From Datisca glomerata (taxonomy: Eukaryota > Streptophyta > Magnoliopsida > Cucurbitales > Datiscaceae): DNA of 64,000 bases. The stretch lies in NCBI GenBank assembly GCA_003255025.1, contig QANY01005285.1, forward strand, positions 633,001-697,000. Direction: 5' to 3'. Position numbers and translations under genes: made by a program. Below the pieces are notes generated by a model. The model had not been told where the DNA came from. It made no database searches and saw only the letters and a list, made by a program, of their open reading frames with translations. Positions within the stretch are counted from its first letter, which is position 1; the number at the start of each line of letters is the position of its first letter. Of the stretch, positions 47,640 to 59,650 are shown one piece after another.

Positions 47640-49924
47640 TATTTAGTTTTGAATGATATTTATTATATTCTTGATTTTTCAAGAAATTTGATTTCTCTTG
47701 CGTTACTGCATGAACAATTTTTTGAAGTTTCTTTAATTTATAATAAGGTTATTATTTCTAAGAATGGATTTAATGTTTGTCATGCAAAAGTATCGAATGA
47801 ACTGTATATGCTTAAATCGACTGAACGCTCGTTAAATAATTCTGAGTTATTTAAAGTAGCAAAACCTAAAAGTAACAACCTACAAAAAGTTTCTCATGAT
47901 GATGATAACACATATCTTTGGCATCTTAGGTTGAGGCATATTAATTTAGATAGGTTAAACATGTTAATAAAGTATGGTGCTTTGAGGAAACTAAAAGTTG
48001 GAACTCTTCATGTTTGTAAATCATGTCTAAAGGGTAAAAGACCAAGAGACCCTACACTGGAAAGGGCCAAAGAGCCAATGAACCATTTAAGCCAGAGCAT
48101 AGTGATGTCTGTGGACCGATCAATGTACAAGTTAGAGGTGGGTATGAGTATTTTGTCACTTTTATTGACGATTACCCAAGGTATGGTTATACTTACCTGA
48201 TACATAGAAAGTTTGAAACTTTTGGAAAGTTTAAAGACTTCAAAGAAGAAGCTGAAAAGTAATGAGGTAAATCATTGAAAACCCTTTGATCAGATCGATG
48301 TGGTGAATACTTGGATTTAGAATCCAAGGATTATTTGTTGGAGTATGAAATCATATCCCAACACACAGCACCTAGAACGTCACAGCAAAATGATGTTTCA
48401 GAAAGAAGAAACCAAACCTTATTAGATATGGTTAGGTCAATAATAAGCTAATCATCACTACCACTTATATATTTCGGGATATGCATTACACACGGCAACA
48501 TACATTTTGAATGTATTGCCTTCTAAGTCGGTAAGCAAGACACTTTTAGAGTTATGAAATTGCTCCAAATCCAGTTTAAGTCATTTCTATATATGGGGGT
48601 GTCCAACTCATGTTCTTAGACTCAAGACTGAAAAGTTAGACTCAAGGTCAGAAGTATGCATATTCGTTGGTTATGCTCCAGAGACTAGAGGTGGGTACTT
48701 TTTTAGTCACAAATATCGACGAATGACACATTCCTTGAACACGACTATATGAAAAACTACAAATATTGAAGCAAAGTAGTTCTCAAGGAATTAGCGTTTG
48801 ATGAGATCAGACCACCTTCATTATCAACTGATAAACGACAAACCACAGTTCTGGTTAAGGAAACCCCGGTGCAACGTCGTAGTGAGAGGGTTGTAAGACA
48901 ACATATTCACTATGAACTAGAGGCATATTTTCTAGTGTCTGAAACTAATAAGAACGATCCATTATCTTATGAAGAAGCTATAGATGATCCTAAAATGGAG
49001 AAATGGCAAGATGCCATGAATCAGAAAATGAAATCGACGTATTCCATTTCCATCTTGGAACTTGTAGATCCACTTGAAGATGTCAGACCCATTTAATGTA
49101 AAATGGATTTTCAAGAAGAAAAGATGTGTAGATGAGAAAATAGAGACTTTCAAGGAATGACTGGTAGCGAAGGGCTATACACAAAGGGAATGAGTCGATT
49201 ATGAAGAAACATTCTCCCTTGTTGCCATGCGAAAATTCATTCACATATTTTTGTTCATTGCCGCTAGTTTGGACTATGAAATAGTCCAAATATGAGAAAT
49301 GGACATCAAGATAGCTTTTCTGAATGGCTCTCTTGAAAAAATCATCTATATGATGTAACTAGAAGGGTTCATGAAAGTGTGTCAAGATTAAAAAGTATGC
49401 AAGTTGTTTAAATCTATTTATGGATTAAAACAAGCATCTAGATCTTAGAATCTTACCTTTAATGAGATTACTAAATCACATGGCTTCGATCAAAATGTTG
49501 ACGAAGCTTGTGTTTATAAATACATCAAAGACAAGATAATGGTTTTCTTAATTTTTTATGTTTACGATATTCTACTCATTGGGAATGATGTAGAAACTTT
49601 GTCAAAGGTAAAGAAGTGGTTGACTGAGAAATTTTAAATGAAAAATTTGGGAGAGGCGAGCTATGTTCTAGGCATCGAAATCCTATGTGATAGAAACAAC
49701 AAGCTCTTGCTGTAGGCATCCAAATCCTAAGGGATATAACAACAAGCTCTTGGCACTTTCTCAAGCATCTTATATTGATAAGGTGTTGGAGAGATTCTCT
49801 ACGAAGAATTCCAAGAAAGGTCAACTACCGATCATATGTGGAATTATCCTCTCCAAGTAGCAATGTCCTAAGACATCTTAGGAGGAAGTGAATATGAGAA
49901 AGATTCCTTATGCTTCAGCCGTGG
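47640..49924 (+). pseudogene. Copia-B pol (protease remnant, integrase, RT), RNase H deleted
   Basis: The frame at 47649-48200 covers the GAG-pre-integrase (LWHLRLRHINLDRLNML) and integrase start. The integrase core continues to about 48450 in broken frames. RT frames follow: 48869-49096, then 49260-49640 with FLNGSLEK and SIYGLKQASRS. The RT catalytic motif at about 49558 reads YVYD in place of YVDD, which would abolish activity. A 43-bp tandem duplication lies at about 49672-49757. The frame ends at YASAV-like 49915, where sequence jumps into the 3' LTR; the RNase H domain is gone. Confidence 0.85.
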
Positions 49925-52016
49925 ATATTTATATAAATTGTTGAATAATTTATATAAATATTTGAAAATTCCATATTCATTAATGATACTATGATCTTAC
50001 ATTAGTACGAGAAGATTAAGATCATAGATACTAAATAACAATTTCAGTAACATATTAAAATATGGAATCTTTAATGAATTGTTGCTAGTACGGTTCACTA
50101 AGCATTATAAATGCATGTGATCTAGATCGATCATTGATGTAGATAGACATCTTAGTTAATTGTAATAAGATTGTATATGACATGATCGATTATCATAAAG
50201 ATTGAATATACATCAATCTGATGATCATATGTCGATCAGTTTGAATCCTGAGTAGTCATGAACTCCTATACGTGTTTACTGGATCTTTTGATTCACTCGT
50301 TAAGGTTTGTTTGTAAAACATGCTAGTGACTTTTATTTTGGAGATTTAGTGATATGGATGGCTGTGAACATGATCTTACAATATTTGGAATCCAAGCTTT
50401 CCTTACGGATCGTATATTGATTTCTGTAAGTGTTAATTCTGAAATTGATGGTTATTGAGCTCAAATTTATAATGCGATTATAAATTAGCAATTCACTAGT
50501 GAATTAATGGTATTTAAGGATCAATATGTAATTAGATGGGTAAAACGACAATTTTTACCAACTCTAAAACCAATAATTGGATGATAAAACTATGTGAAAT
50601 GATTATATCAATGGACTACACAAGAATACTCTATAAATACATTATATAATATCTGAGTGCAATTCCATATTTAGAGTGGAGTAATAAAAGAATCGATAAA
50701 TGAGATTATTTAATTAAAGAGTTTAATTAATAATCTGGTTTATTGGAGCTTAAGATTATATGTACATGGTCTCTAAGTCACCTCTATACTACGAAGTCTA
50801 TGGTGTAAATATTTCCGGACATGAGAAAAATACTGACTGTAAAAAAAGTTTATTCTGGGGTAAGTGCGTAATTATGAAATAATTATGTGTAATTAATTAA
50901 TTAAGAATTAATGAATTGAATTCTTTATATATAAATTTGAGAAATTACACACACACACACACATATATATATACATAATTAGTTACATCGATTAATTTTT
51001 TAATTATCGATAAGTGAGACAGAATATCTAATTTGTGAAATTAGATAATTATAAATTATTATTAGATAATAATTTGAATCAACTAAATATGTTATTTGTG
51101 AACTAACAGATAAGTTAGTTGATAGGGATAATCAGATATGTTAGTTTTGAATTAACTGATATCTAGATAATTATCCGATTAAAATAAATATTGAATTCAC
51201 AGTAATTACCACGTGTCAATCACTGATTGGGAATCAGGGATTGACATGAACTACTGTAGTGGCACGTGGCACTGTAGTAGTGGGATACAATACTGTAGTG
51301 CTGTGAGGCACAGTGATAGCTCACGGCAGCTGTAGTGTCGTGTTGCACTGCAGTTGTGCACAAATTGCAGTGGATCCCACTACAATGATAATTTTGAAAT
51401 TAAATATTATTTTTAGTTTATCCAAAAAAATATGATAGATCATTATCTAAAAAATATATAAATATTATTCTCTTGGTTTCAGTGTTGATAGAGAGTGAAG
51501 AACACAATTGCTATCAAGGTAAATTTTTTCTATGATTAAAAAGTTAATCAAAAAGCTCTGTGAGAATAATCAACGTATTCTCTTAGAAGATTGTCTAGCA
51601 AAAATGAATCATTCTCAGTAAATCTCTAGATCTCATGTGTTGAGCACATCTAGAGTCATAAAATGTGTCTTTGATTATTCTATGTGTTCACACACGTCCT
51701 AGTGCGTTTGAGGATTGACTTTAAAGATCTTGGTGTGGATCTCAAAGTCCTTTGTTTCTGGGAACGTATGATCATTTGTTTGCGAGGATGCTCAATATAA
51801 ACTACAATGGTATATGATTCATATCCATGTAATGTCTCAAATTTAATATATAAATATATAATGGATCCTGATTGAAAAAGTTTTTCAATAAAAGTTGTTA
51901 TTCTGAAAACCGTTGCGTCACGCTTATTTTTGTTTTATAAAAAAACATACGATTCTTTTTTATAATTTTTTAAAAGTCACGACACCTCCGCCGCATGTGC
52001 GCCGCGTTTTCCAACA
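49925..52016 (+). repeat. Copia-B 3' LTR (about 2.09 kb, 5' end deleted)
   Basis: Colinear with the 5' LTR from about 41998 to its end (TTTTCCAACA). An (AC)n/(AT)n run at about 50947-50975 and the palindrome block at about 51220-51370 correspond to those of the other LTRs. Confidence 0.88.
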
Positions 52017-54285
52017 TACTCATGATATTGCCAAATTGAGATTGCTTTAGAAGACCAAGATAAAACTGCATTTACATGTCATTTGCTTTCGCCGTATGCC
52101 ATTTGCTTTGTGTAATGCACCTGCTACATTTCAAAGATGCATGATGAGCATATTCAGTGACATGGTTGAAAAATCTATGGAAGTTTTTATAGATGATTTG
52201 ACTATTTTTGGTGATTCTTTTGATAGATGTTTGTTGAATTTAAAAGTTATTTTAACCAGATATGAAGAAAAGAAACTTGTGAGGGACTGGGAAAATGCCA
52301 TTGGTATGGTTTTAAGGCATTTGTTCTGGAAAGGGGATAGAGATGGAGAAATAAAAAATTGAATTAATTACTAAATTACCCACCCCTAAATCTGTTTAGG
52401 ATGTGAGGTCATTTCTTGGACATGCCAGTTTTTATAGGAGGTTTATACAAAAATTTCCCACTATAGCGACCATTGTGTAATCTCCTTACAAAAGATATTG
52501 AGTTTAAATGGACTCAAGAGTGTGAGAATGCTTTCAAATTACTTATTTCTAAACTCACTACTGCTCCCACAGTGCAGCCACCTGATTGGAATGTACCTTT
52601 TGAGATTATTTATGATGCAAGCAACTTTGCGGTTGGAGTTATCTTATGACAAAGAAGAGAAAGGAAGCCTTTTGTCGTTTACTATGCTAGCAGAACTTTA
52701 AATAATGTACATATGAATTATTTGACTACTAAAAAAGAGTTGTTAGCTGTAGTATTCGCTTTGGATAAATTTCATGCTTATTTGATTGGCTCTCCCATTA
52801 TCATTTTTACTAACCAGACAGCTTTGAAATACCTTCTTTCAAGGAAGGATTCCAAGGCCCGACTGATTCATTGAATTTTACTTTTGTAGGAATTTGATTT
52901 GACGATTAAGGATAAGAAGATGTTGAAAATATAATAGCAGATTACTTGTCTCGCTTGGAGTTCAATGGTTCTGCTGATGGTCCACCAATCCGTGATGATT
53001 TTCCTAATGAAAATCTATTTGCTATTACACAAGTTCAATAGTATGTGCATATTGTCAATTATTTAGTGTCCGATGAAGTTCCATCAAATTGGAGTGCACG
53101 GGATAAGCGTAAGTTTCTGGTTGAGGTAAGGAATTTCTATTAGGATGATCCTTATCTATTCAAATATTGTCCTGATCAAATTACGAGACGATGCATTCCA
53201 GATAGTGAAGTTAATAGTGTCTTAGACTTTTGTCATAATTCAGCTTGTGGTGGTCATTTTTCTATTAAGAAAATAGCTTAAATTTTTTTACAATATGGTA
53301 TTTATTGGCCGACCTTGTTTAAAGACACTAACAACTTATGTCGTTCTTGTGAGAGATGCCAAAAGTTAAGTTCGTTATCTCATCATAATATGATGCCTCT
53401 CAAACCGATCATGGTAATAGAAATATTTGATTGTTGGGGTATTGATTTTATGGGACCATTTCCATCCTCTTTTGGTTATCTATACATACTTCTTGTTGTT
53501 GATTAAGTGTCGAAATGGGTAGAAGTCGTGGCTTGCCATACTAATGATAATTCTATTGTTGTTAAGTTCTTGAAAGGAAATATATTATCTAGGTATGGTA
53601 CGCCACGTGTTATTATTGGTGATCAGGGTACACATTTCTTTAATCATTCATTTGAAGCTTTGATGTGCAGGTTGAAGTGATTTATAAAATTTTCACTACT
53701 TACCATCATCAAACTAATGGACAAGTTGAATTGGCAAATAGGGAGATCAAGCAAATTTTAGAAAAGATGATTAATCCCATTCACAATGATTGGTCTTTAC
53801 GCCTTTCCGATGCACTTTAGGCATATCACACTGCATATAAGACCATCCTTAGGATGTCTCCTTACTGACTTATTTTGGAAAAGCTTGTCATTTACCCGTC
53901 GAACTTGAGCATAAAGCATATTGGGCAGTTAAGGCCCTTAACTGTGATTTGAGTCTTGCATGTGTCAAGCGAAAACTACAATTGTCCGAGGCTGAAGAGC
54001 TGAGAAATGATGCTTATGATAATTCTCGGATTTATAAAGTGAAATTGAAAGCATCTCATGACCGAAAAATTTTAAGGAAAAACTTTGAGCCAAACCAATG
54101 AGTGCATCTTTATGACTCGATTGCATCTCCATCCAGAAAAATTAAGATCAAGACGGACTGATCCTTATATGGTAACACAAATTTTCCCTAATGGTGTTGT
54201 AGAGATTAAGGATCTCACTAATTATGTTGAGAGAGTTGACCAACCAACGGAGGTCACTTTGGTGGCTCCCGCTTATCAATCTTAA
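52017..54285 (+). pseudogene. Athila-like RT end, RNase H and integrase
   Basis: Continues from 41905: YCQIEIALEDQDKTAFTC, then (shifted frame) APATFQRCMMSIFSDMVE and VFIDDLTIFGDSF, the RT active site. RNase H follows (about 52560-52860: IYDASNFAVGV with a catalytic Asp, TTKKELLAVVFALDKF). The integrase zinc site (about 53230-53370: H and C residues around CRSCERCQK) is followed by the core (about 53430-53760: GIDFMGPFPSSF; VIIGDQGTHF; the Glu region is frameshifted). A C-terminal piece (54085-54285) ends in TLVAPAYQS. Many stops. Confidence 0.85.
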
Positions 54286-55459
54286 ATCCGGTTTTATCTT
54301 TCCTTTTAGTTTAGTTTAGTTTAGTTTATTTTATTTTATTTCATTTTAATTTAATTTATTTATTCTTTTTTCCTTTTCTTTCTTTTTTTAGTTAGTTGTT
54401 GAGACATTGAGGACACTGTCTGATTTTGGTTGAGGGCGGTAGCATATTCATGCACTAATTGCTTTCAGTAACTTTCTTATTTGATTAAGTCTGCATGTCT
54501 TGTATAATTTGTTCTGAAATCCTTACTCTGCATCTATGAATAAATTTCAAAATGATTGGTTTGAGTCACTTTTCCATTTTAATCATTAGAGAATAACTTC
54601 TGAAATCTTTTTTAGCACGATATGAAGCCTAGTCGTAAGACGGATGACAATACATATAGCCAAGAAAAGCCTTCATATTTGAGCATATTTATTTTCATAA
54701 GAGGGAGAAATATGAGAAAACAACTTGTGAACTTATATTGATCTTTTGAGTTGGATATAGGTTGTTATGACTATCAGTACATGGTTTGTGGTATGTTGGT
54801 TTAAATACTAAAGGATGATATCAATCAACTTAAATTTTTTTACGTAATTTTTATTTTTAGCATCTTCCTATGTTGCATTGTAGAGCAAAAAAAAAAAGAG
54901 AAGAAAACAAGAAAAAAAATATTTTCATCATTAGAAGGCCATTTACTCTTTTTAGAAGACAATGTTCTTATTTCTTATTTAGTAGTTTTCATCCGTTATT
55001 TTAAGTTGATTAGTAGCATCCGGAAGCAGGCTTATGGTAAGATTGGTTGAGGTCTTAAATAACTAGTACCTATTTTTATTTATCAATGTTTGTTCACTTG
55101 TTTGTCCTATAATGTCATTCCATTGAGTGTGTACTTGTTTCCAACTTCCTGAGGAAAATGCCTTAAGCTAAAATGATTTCTATACCCGTGAGGATATGAA
55201 GTTGAGGCTTTCATATATAGAACTTTTCAAGGTTATTTGTATTGAGGCTTGTGGTAAAATGGTTATGGCTTAGAGCACACTTTGACACACTAATTTTAGA
55301 AGTTATAATCGAAATGATTTTGATAGCCATTTGTGATCTCTTACTAATTATTTTTTTATATCCCTAATGTTTTGTTTGGATTATTTTCAAGTTTATCTTC
55401 ATGATGTGTGACTTTTTCACGCTTGAATTGTTAGGGATTAGCAATAAGCTAGTTGGGGG
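54286..55459 (+). other. 3' non-coding region of the Athila-like element, with polypurine tract
   Basis: No extra ORF is visible. It begins with a TTTAG/TTTTA short repeat (54306-54370) and ends in AGTTGGGGGTTG just before the LTR, a plausible polypurine tract. Confidence 0.65.
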
Positions 55460-56660
55460 TTGTGATAACTGCTTGAAAGTGTAAATTGAATATTGATTTA
55501 TTGGGGATATTTGTCAATAAATTAGGTTAATTGGGATATTTATTATTATTATTTGACAAATATCATTTTGATGAGTGTGTTCTACAATCATATTTTGAAC
55601 ACTTTTTGTTTGAACTTTGGTGGTTCTTGAAAGATTTATTGTTAGATTTTATTATTTGTTTTTGCTTTGATTTTGTAGATAATGAAATCAAATGTACTTG
55701 TGGTGATTTTAGAAGATTTCAAATGCAAAAGGCGGGAAAAAAGTGGCAAAATGCGGACATTGGCATCCCAGCGTCACGACGCATGCGCTGGCACCCCAAC
55801 ATCATGAAGTATGCATAGTTTTAAGGATTTCTGCTATCTCTTTTTATTCCTATTTTTCCCTCACGAACCCTAGTGTATAAATAGACTATTTTAGGATTCT
55901 TTTGGACGTTTTTTTACAAAGAGGCAACACAAAATCTTTAGGAAAACATGCTCTCTTTCTCTCAAGAAATCAAATTGACAAAGATGAATCACAGATCTGG
56001 CTAAGTCGCTAAGCAAGGCTAGGGATGATCTTTCAATTCTAGTTTCCTCTATCTCAAACATTGATATTTTCATGTTCTTAAAGTTTTAGATTTGTTTAGG
56101 ACTAAACTCTTTATTCTTCATTAGACTCTTTTTAATTTAGAGATTATATTTTTCTTCTTTCATATAAATTCAGTTAGTCTTTGTTTATATGGATGATTTA
56201 ATTTATAGTTGTTATTGGTGATTTTATTTTACGTATTGATCTTTTACTGAAATATTGTATTTCGATATATTGTCGATTTTAGATAATTCGTAAGATAAGT
56301 CAGAGCATAATTTCATAGAAAAGAGTTTCATCCTATCAAACATACTTTATATTTCTATGATCTTCAACTAAATATTTTTTGATTGTTTACTTGAGATGTG
56401 AAATAAGCAACTGAGTTATCATTATGAATCAAAGTGAGAAATAGAGAAATCAAGATTGAAAGTGTTTCCCGATGCCTTGCCATTTTTATTATTGTTATTA
56501 ATCAATTTTACCTTTACGTTCTTAATCCAAATCATATTTTATTCTTCTTTAACTATAGTTAATTGCTTTAATTCACTATTTTTTATTATACGACACTTCT
56601 TCATGAGATCGACACCTCAATCTATATTACAATTACCACATGTATATTTTGAGCGTAATC
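55460..56660 (+). repeat. LTR-B, 3' LTR of the Athila-like element (about 1.2 kb)
   Basis: Starts TGATAACTGCTTGAAAG and ends near TTTTGAGCGTAATCA (end inferred from the style of Athila LTR ends). The first ~630 bp match the inverted fragment at 30776-31459. A GC-rich block at 55755-55800 interrupts otherwise AT-rich sequence. Confidence 0.7.
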
Positions 56661-56704
56661 ACCTTCCTCCTTTAGCCATGGAGGCTTCTCTTTGATAGAC
56701 GACT

Positions 56705-57314
56705 CCCCAGCGGAGTCACCCAATGTCTGGTGGTGATTTTCGAACCAGATCGGATACATGAATGGAGAGTCATCTAGTCATCAGAAAAGTCTTGAGAATA
56801 TGAAGGTCTAACATGGGGGAAAGGATGAGTATCCTCAATGGCCTAAACTGTGACAACCGTCGTTAAATGCACCTACTTGAGACTTCCAAGTAGGTACTAG
56901 TCATGGTGCTATATGGTGATTTTCCATACAAAGAATATGCTCTATGATAAATGTGTGTTCACATGTCAATATTTCATCCCCTCGATAGAAGTGTTATGTC
57001 TCTTTATATAGAGAGTGAGGGCTAAACCTTTGTGGTGGCTAATGAGTGATTGCCAAGCGTATATAGAGGTCAACGAATAGAACGTTGTCACTTGTCTCTA
57101 GCTCCATCCTCAATGAGAGGACAATGCGTCTAAAGCCTACTGAGTAGGTCGTGGCGGCGAACTGAAACAACGACCCCCATCCTAATCCTACAAAACCATA
57201 TGCCTCCAATCATTCCCAAGGCGGTAAAGGTCCGTCCAAGTCTTGACACTTAACAGTTATGTGTAGATAATCACGAGGGTCCGGCCGGAACGGGTAGACC
57301 CAACAGGTATGTCA
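56705..57314 (-). repeat. Tat-like gypsy LTR with adjacent primer site
   Basis: LTR 56724-57314 (591 bp): TGACATACCTGTTGGG at its minus-strand start and CCACCAGACA at its end. The next bases on the minus strand, TTGGGTGACTCCGCTGGGG (56723-56705), resemble the TGGCGACTCCGCTGGGG primer region of plant Tat/Ogre-type elements. The internal region is lost: LTR-B ends about 45 bp further left. Confidence 0.65.
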
Positions 57315-57329
57315 GGGGTGGGAATCCAT

Positions 57330-57580
57330 GTATAAACAAAGGGAATCATTAATCAACTAGGCCTACGATAAGACTGTCAAAGTTCATTGTAACTCTTAAA
57401 AAGCTATACATTTAACTGAGAAAAGCATGTACCATGAGAGAAAGCATGTAGTTTAAAGCTTTACTTTATCAAAGATATTATATCACAAGGACTTGTATCA
57501 ATAGAGAAGATCTCAACATTGACCAACCCAGCAGATATTCTGAAGACTTGGAATTGCTTGGCGTTCGGAAGACTTAACAG
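57330..57580 (+). pseudogene. Copia-C: RNase H end of a third copia element
   Basis: Frames around VKVHCNS, AIHLTEKSMYHERKH and FIKDIISQGLVSIEKI, then LTNPADIL, are the closing part of a copia RNase H (catalytic Asp lost in the CNS triplet). It differs in sequence from Copia-A/B. Broken by frameshifts; no upstream parts are present. Confidence 0.75.
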
Positions 57581-57586
57581 TTGTGG

Positions 57587-58060
57587 AGGGAATGCAGGAT
57601 TCCTAGTCTGTTTCACTATGTAAATAAGAGTCACGGTGGTGGTTATTAGTTATAAATATGCCTCTTATTTTAAGAGGGTTAGATAATTATGGACTGTTCT
57701 AGGGACTAATCAAGTTAGTTGTTTATTAACTGACTTGGTCAATTTCCTACAACTGACATTATTATTATCTAAACAGATTATTAGCTCCTCCCAGTCTCTT
57801 TAAAATAAGGTAGTTTTCTATTTTGTTTATCAATATATCATTCTAGTAATTGTTGACTACTTGTGAGTGTTTAAGAAAAAGATAGTGGGTTCTTTATCTT
57901 GTTTTGTATCCTTCAGGAAAGTTGTGAGTTTGATCAAAGTTCTTGCTACACTTTGATCATTTTTTCTTCTTTTCTTTCATAAATATTGGTGTTTGTAATC
58001 TGAAGATCCATATAGTGAAATTTTTTTTTGCAAAAAAATTTCAGTTGCTATACAACTAGG
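57587..58060 (+). repeat. Probable 3' LTR of Copia-C
   Basis: Starts TGTGGAGGGAATGC just after the RNase H remnant and contains a plausible TATA region and T-rich tail. The right end (near CTATACA, 58053) is a guess. Confidence 0.5.
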
Positions 58061-59550
58061 GCCTTAAAACGTGCCTTATATTAGGATTTAATCATTGAAG
58101 CCAATCTAAGTAAATATTGTATTTCATTTGCTTTATTTCCCTACTCTCAGTTCTGTTTTTATATTAGTTCTGTATATCTGAAGTTAAAATCTTCTTAGAG
58201 AATCTTGACTTGATTTTCATCACCTTAAAATCAAGGTATTAAAAAGAAGAGAATAACTAAATATTTTAATCAATATACTTAACGAATTCAAGTAATGCCT
58301 GACATGCGGCGCAACATTCCAACAATGATGATGGAAAAACCATCCATAAGACCTCTCTCCTATTTCAGGAATGTCCCATGTCGTCTCATTCTTGATGGTA
58401 CTCTTGAGTTGTTCGGACACATGCATGCATATTGGAGGGATATAGCTAGAAGGACAGTGAAATGTAATCATAAAAGAAGACGTGTGGAAAGCACTCATAC
58501 CTTAAGCATGATACAAGTTTTCACGCGTGTAAATGTTTACTCTCTCCATTGTACATTTCCAAACACTCATAACTAAACGACAGTGACATACTCTAATTTT
58601 GATCAATCCGTGTGTTGGGTTTGTTTGGTATTTTTTGTTTGTTTGGAAATTAGTAATGGAATACAGCTATCTCTTTTGCACTTACACTCACACCGGCCTT
58701 CCACTTCCCATCCCTTTATCTTCTTTTTGTTGACTTCCAACTCGCTACCACCTATTCCCCACGACCCATTCTCTCTGTCTCTCTCTCTCATCTCTCTGAT
58801 TATATTTGATTCATTATTATTAATTAGCTTTTAAGCTAAGTCTCTAGGATATCATTTACACTACTATGTCGTCTCTGTTGCCGTTCATATTGTTTACTTA
58901 AAACTTGTCTTTAACCAAATAACCCATTTAGGACTAGGAAGTCTCCACATTAATCAATTAATTAATTGTCCAAATTTATCTTCTTTCATAAATGAAACTA
59001 AATCTAGTACTAATAATGTAGCATTTGTAATGATATTATAGAAAGTTAATTAATGTTACTTAAGAAAAACCATACCCCTAGCCTTGTAATAAGCAGATCT
59101 TAATTACATTTATGTAGTTTTGTAAAGAATAAATGTGGGCCAGACAACGTGGACTTTGATTGATCTAATTCAATTACTATATAAATTAAGTTTACAAAGT
59201 AAATGGATTCCACATTGGCCTAAATATAGTGTGTACATGATCATATATTCACACATATGAAACATATAAAGATTTTTACGTGTCATCAACTTAATTGCAT
59301 GCAAATTGACATGATTAAAAGAGAAAGTGTGATTAATTTATCATAATATATATTCTACTGTGTATGTGAGTGGGATTTGTTGGAGAAAATGATCAACCAC
59401 TCTCTTCAACTTTTTACTATTTGTACATAATTTAATAATAGCACCTAGCAACCGGGACAAATCTAACTTCTTACTCGTTTCTTTTTTGTTTTGAACATAA
59501 TTTCCTAATTGTGACAAATTTTGCTACTCACTATTCTTCCAATTTCTAGC
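58061..59550. other. Intergenic region upstream of the peroxidase gene
   Basis: One 93-codon frame at 58295-58576 and an overlapping antisense frame at 58498-58220 show no family I recognise and are probably chance. A CT-rich run (58765-58800) is the only other notable feature. The last several hundred bases are AT-rich promoter-like sequence. Confidence 0.5.
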
Positions 59551-59553
59551 TAC

Positions 59554-59561
59554 TATAAATA
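59554..59561 (+). promoter_or_regulatory. TATA box of the peroxidase gene
   Basis: TATAAATA 97 bp upstream of the start codon, giving a 5' UTR of roughly 60-70 bp if transcription starts about 30 bp downstream. Confidence 0.75.
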
Positions 59562-59650
59562 TAACAAGCCGCAGCAGCTCCTTTTCTACCATAGCTAGCT
59601 GTATCTTTTCCTCCCTAAACCATATATTTTCAAACATAATAAAAGATAAA

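Larger units (their letters stand above)
41906..52016 (+). mobile_element. Copia-B: Ty1/copia retrotransposon with both LTRs (10.1 kb), decayed
   Basis: Inserted in the Athila-like RT with a 5-bp duplication TATTC (41901-41905) / TACTC (52017-52021). Outer ends are TGTTGGGGG and ...TTTTCCAACA, a good inverted pair. Layout: 5' LTR 41906-44737, primer site 44740-44753, long leader to 46668, gag 46669-47515, pol 47640-49924, 3' LTR 49925-52016. RNase H and the first ~90 bp of the 3' LTR are missing, joined by a deletion at about 49924. Same family as Copia-A. Confidence 0.9.
39660..56660 (+). mobile_element. Athila-like Ty3/gypsy element, 5' truncated, split by Copia-B
   Basis: Order: gag end with knuckle, protease, RT (39666-41905), Copia-B insertion, rest of RT, RNase H and integrase (52017-54285), 3' non-coding (54286-55459), LTR-B (55460-56660). 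The protease and RT motifs (CMMSIFSDMVE, FIDD) are those of the non-chromovirus Athila/Tat branch. The 5' LTR and most of gag are absent: at about 39650 it abuts the minus-strand LTR-A element head to head. Confidence 0.8.

Noticed and set aside
54306..54370. Telomere-like TTTAG repeats
   Set aside because: Plant telomere repeats are TTTAGGG; this is a short TTTAG/TTTTA run in a retroelement 3' region.
39660..56660. Integrated pararetrovirus
   Set aside because: The domain order protease-RT-RNase H-integrase with LTR and polypurine tract is that of a gypsy retrotransposon; no movement-protein or pararetrovirus coat motifs were seen.
58295..58576. 93-codon frame upstream of the peroxidase
   Set aside because: No recognisable domain, an overlapping antisense frame of equal length, and no promoter or splice evidence. 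A microRNA hairpin was also considered for this stretch, but no long stem was found.
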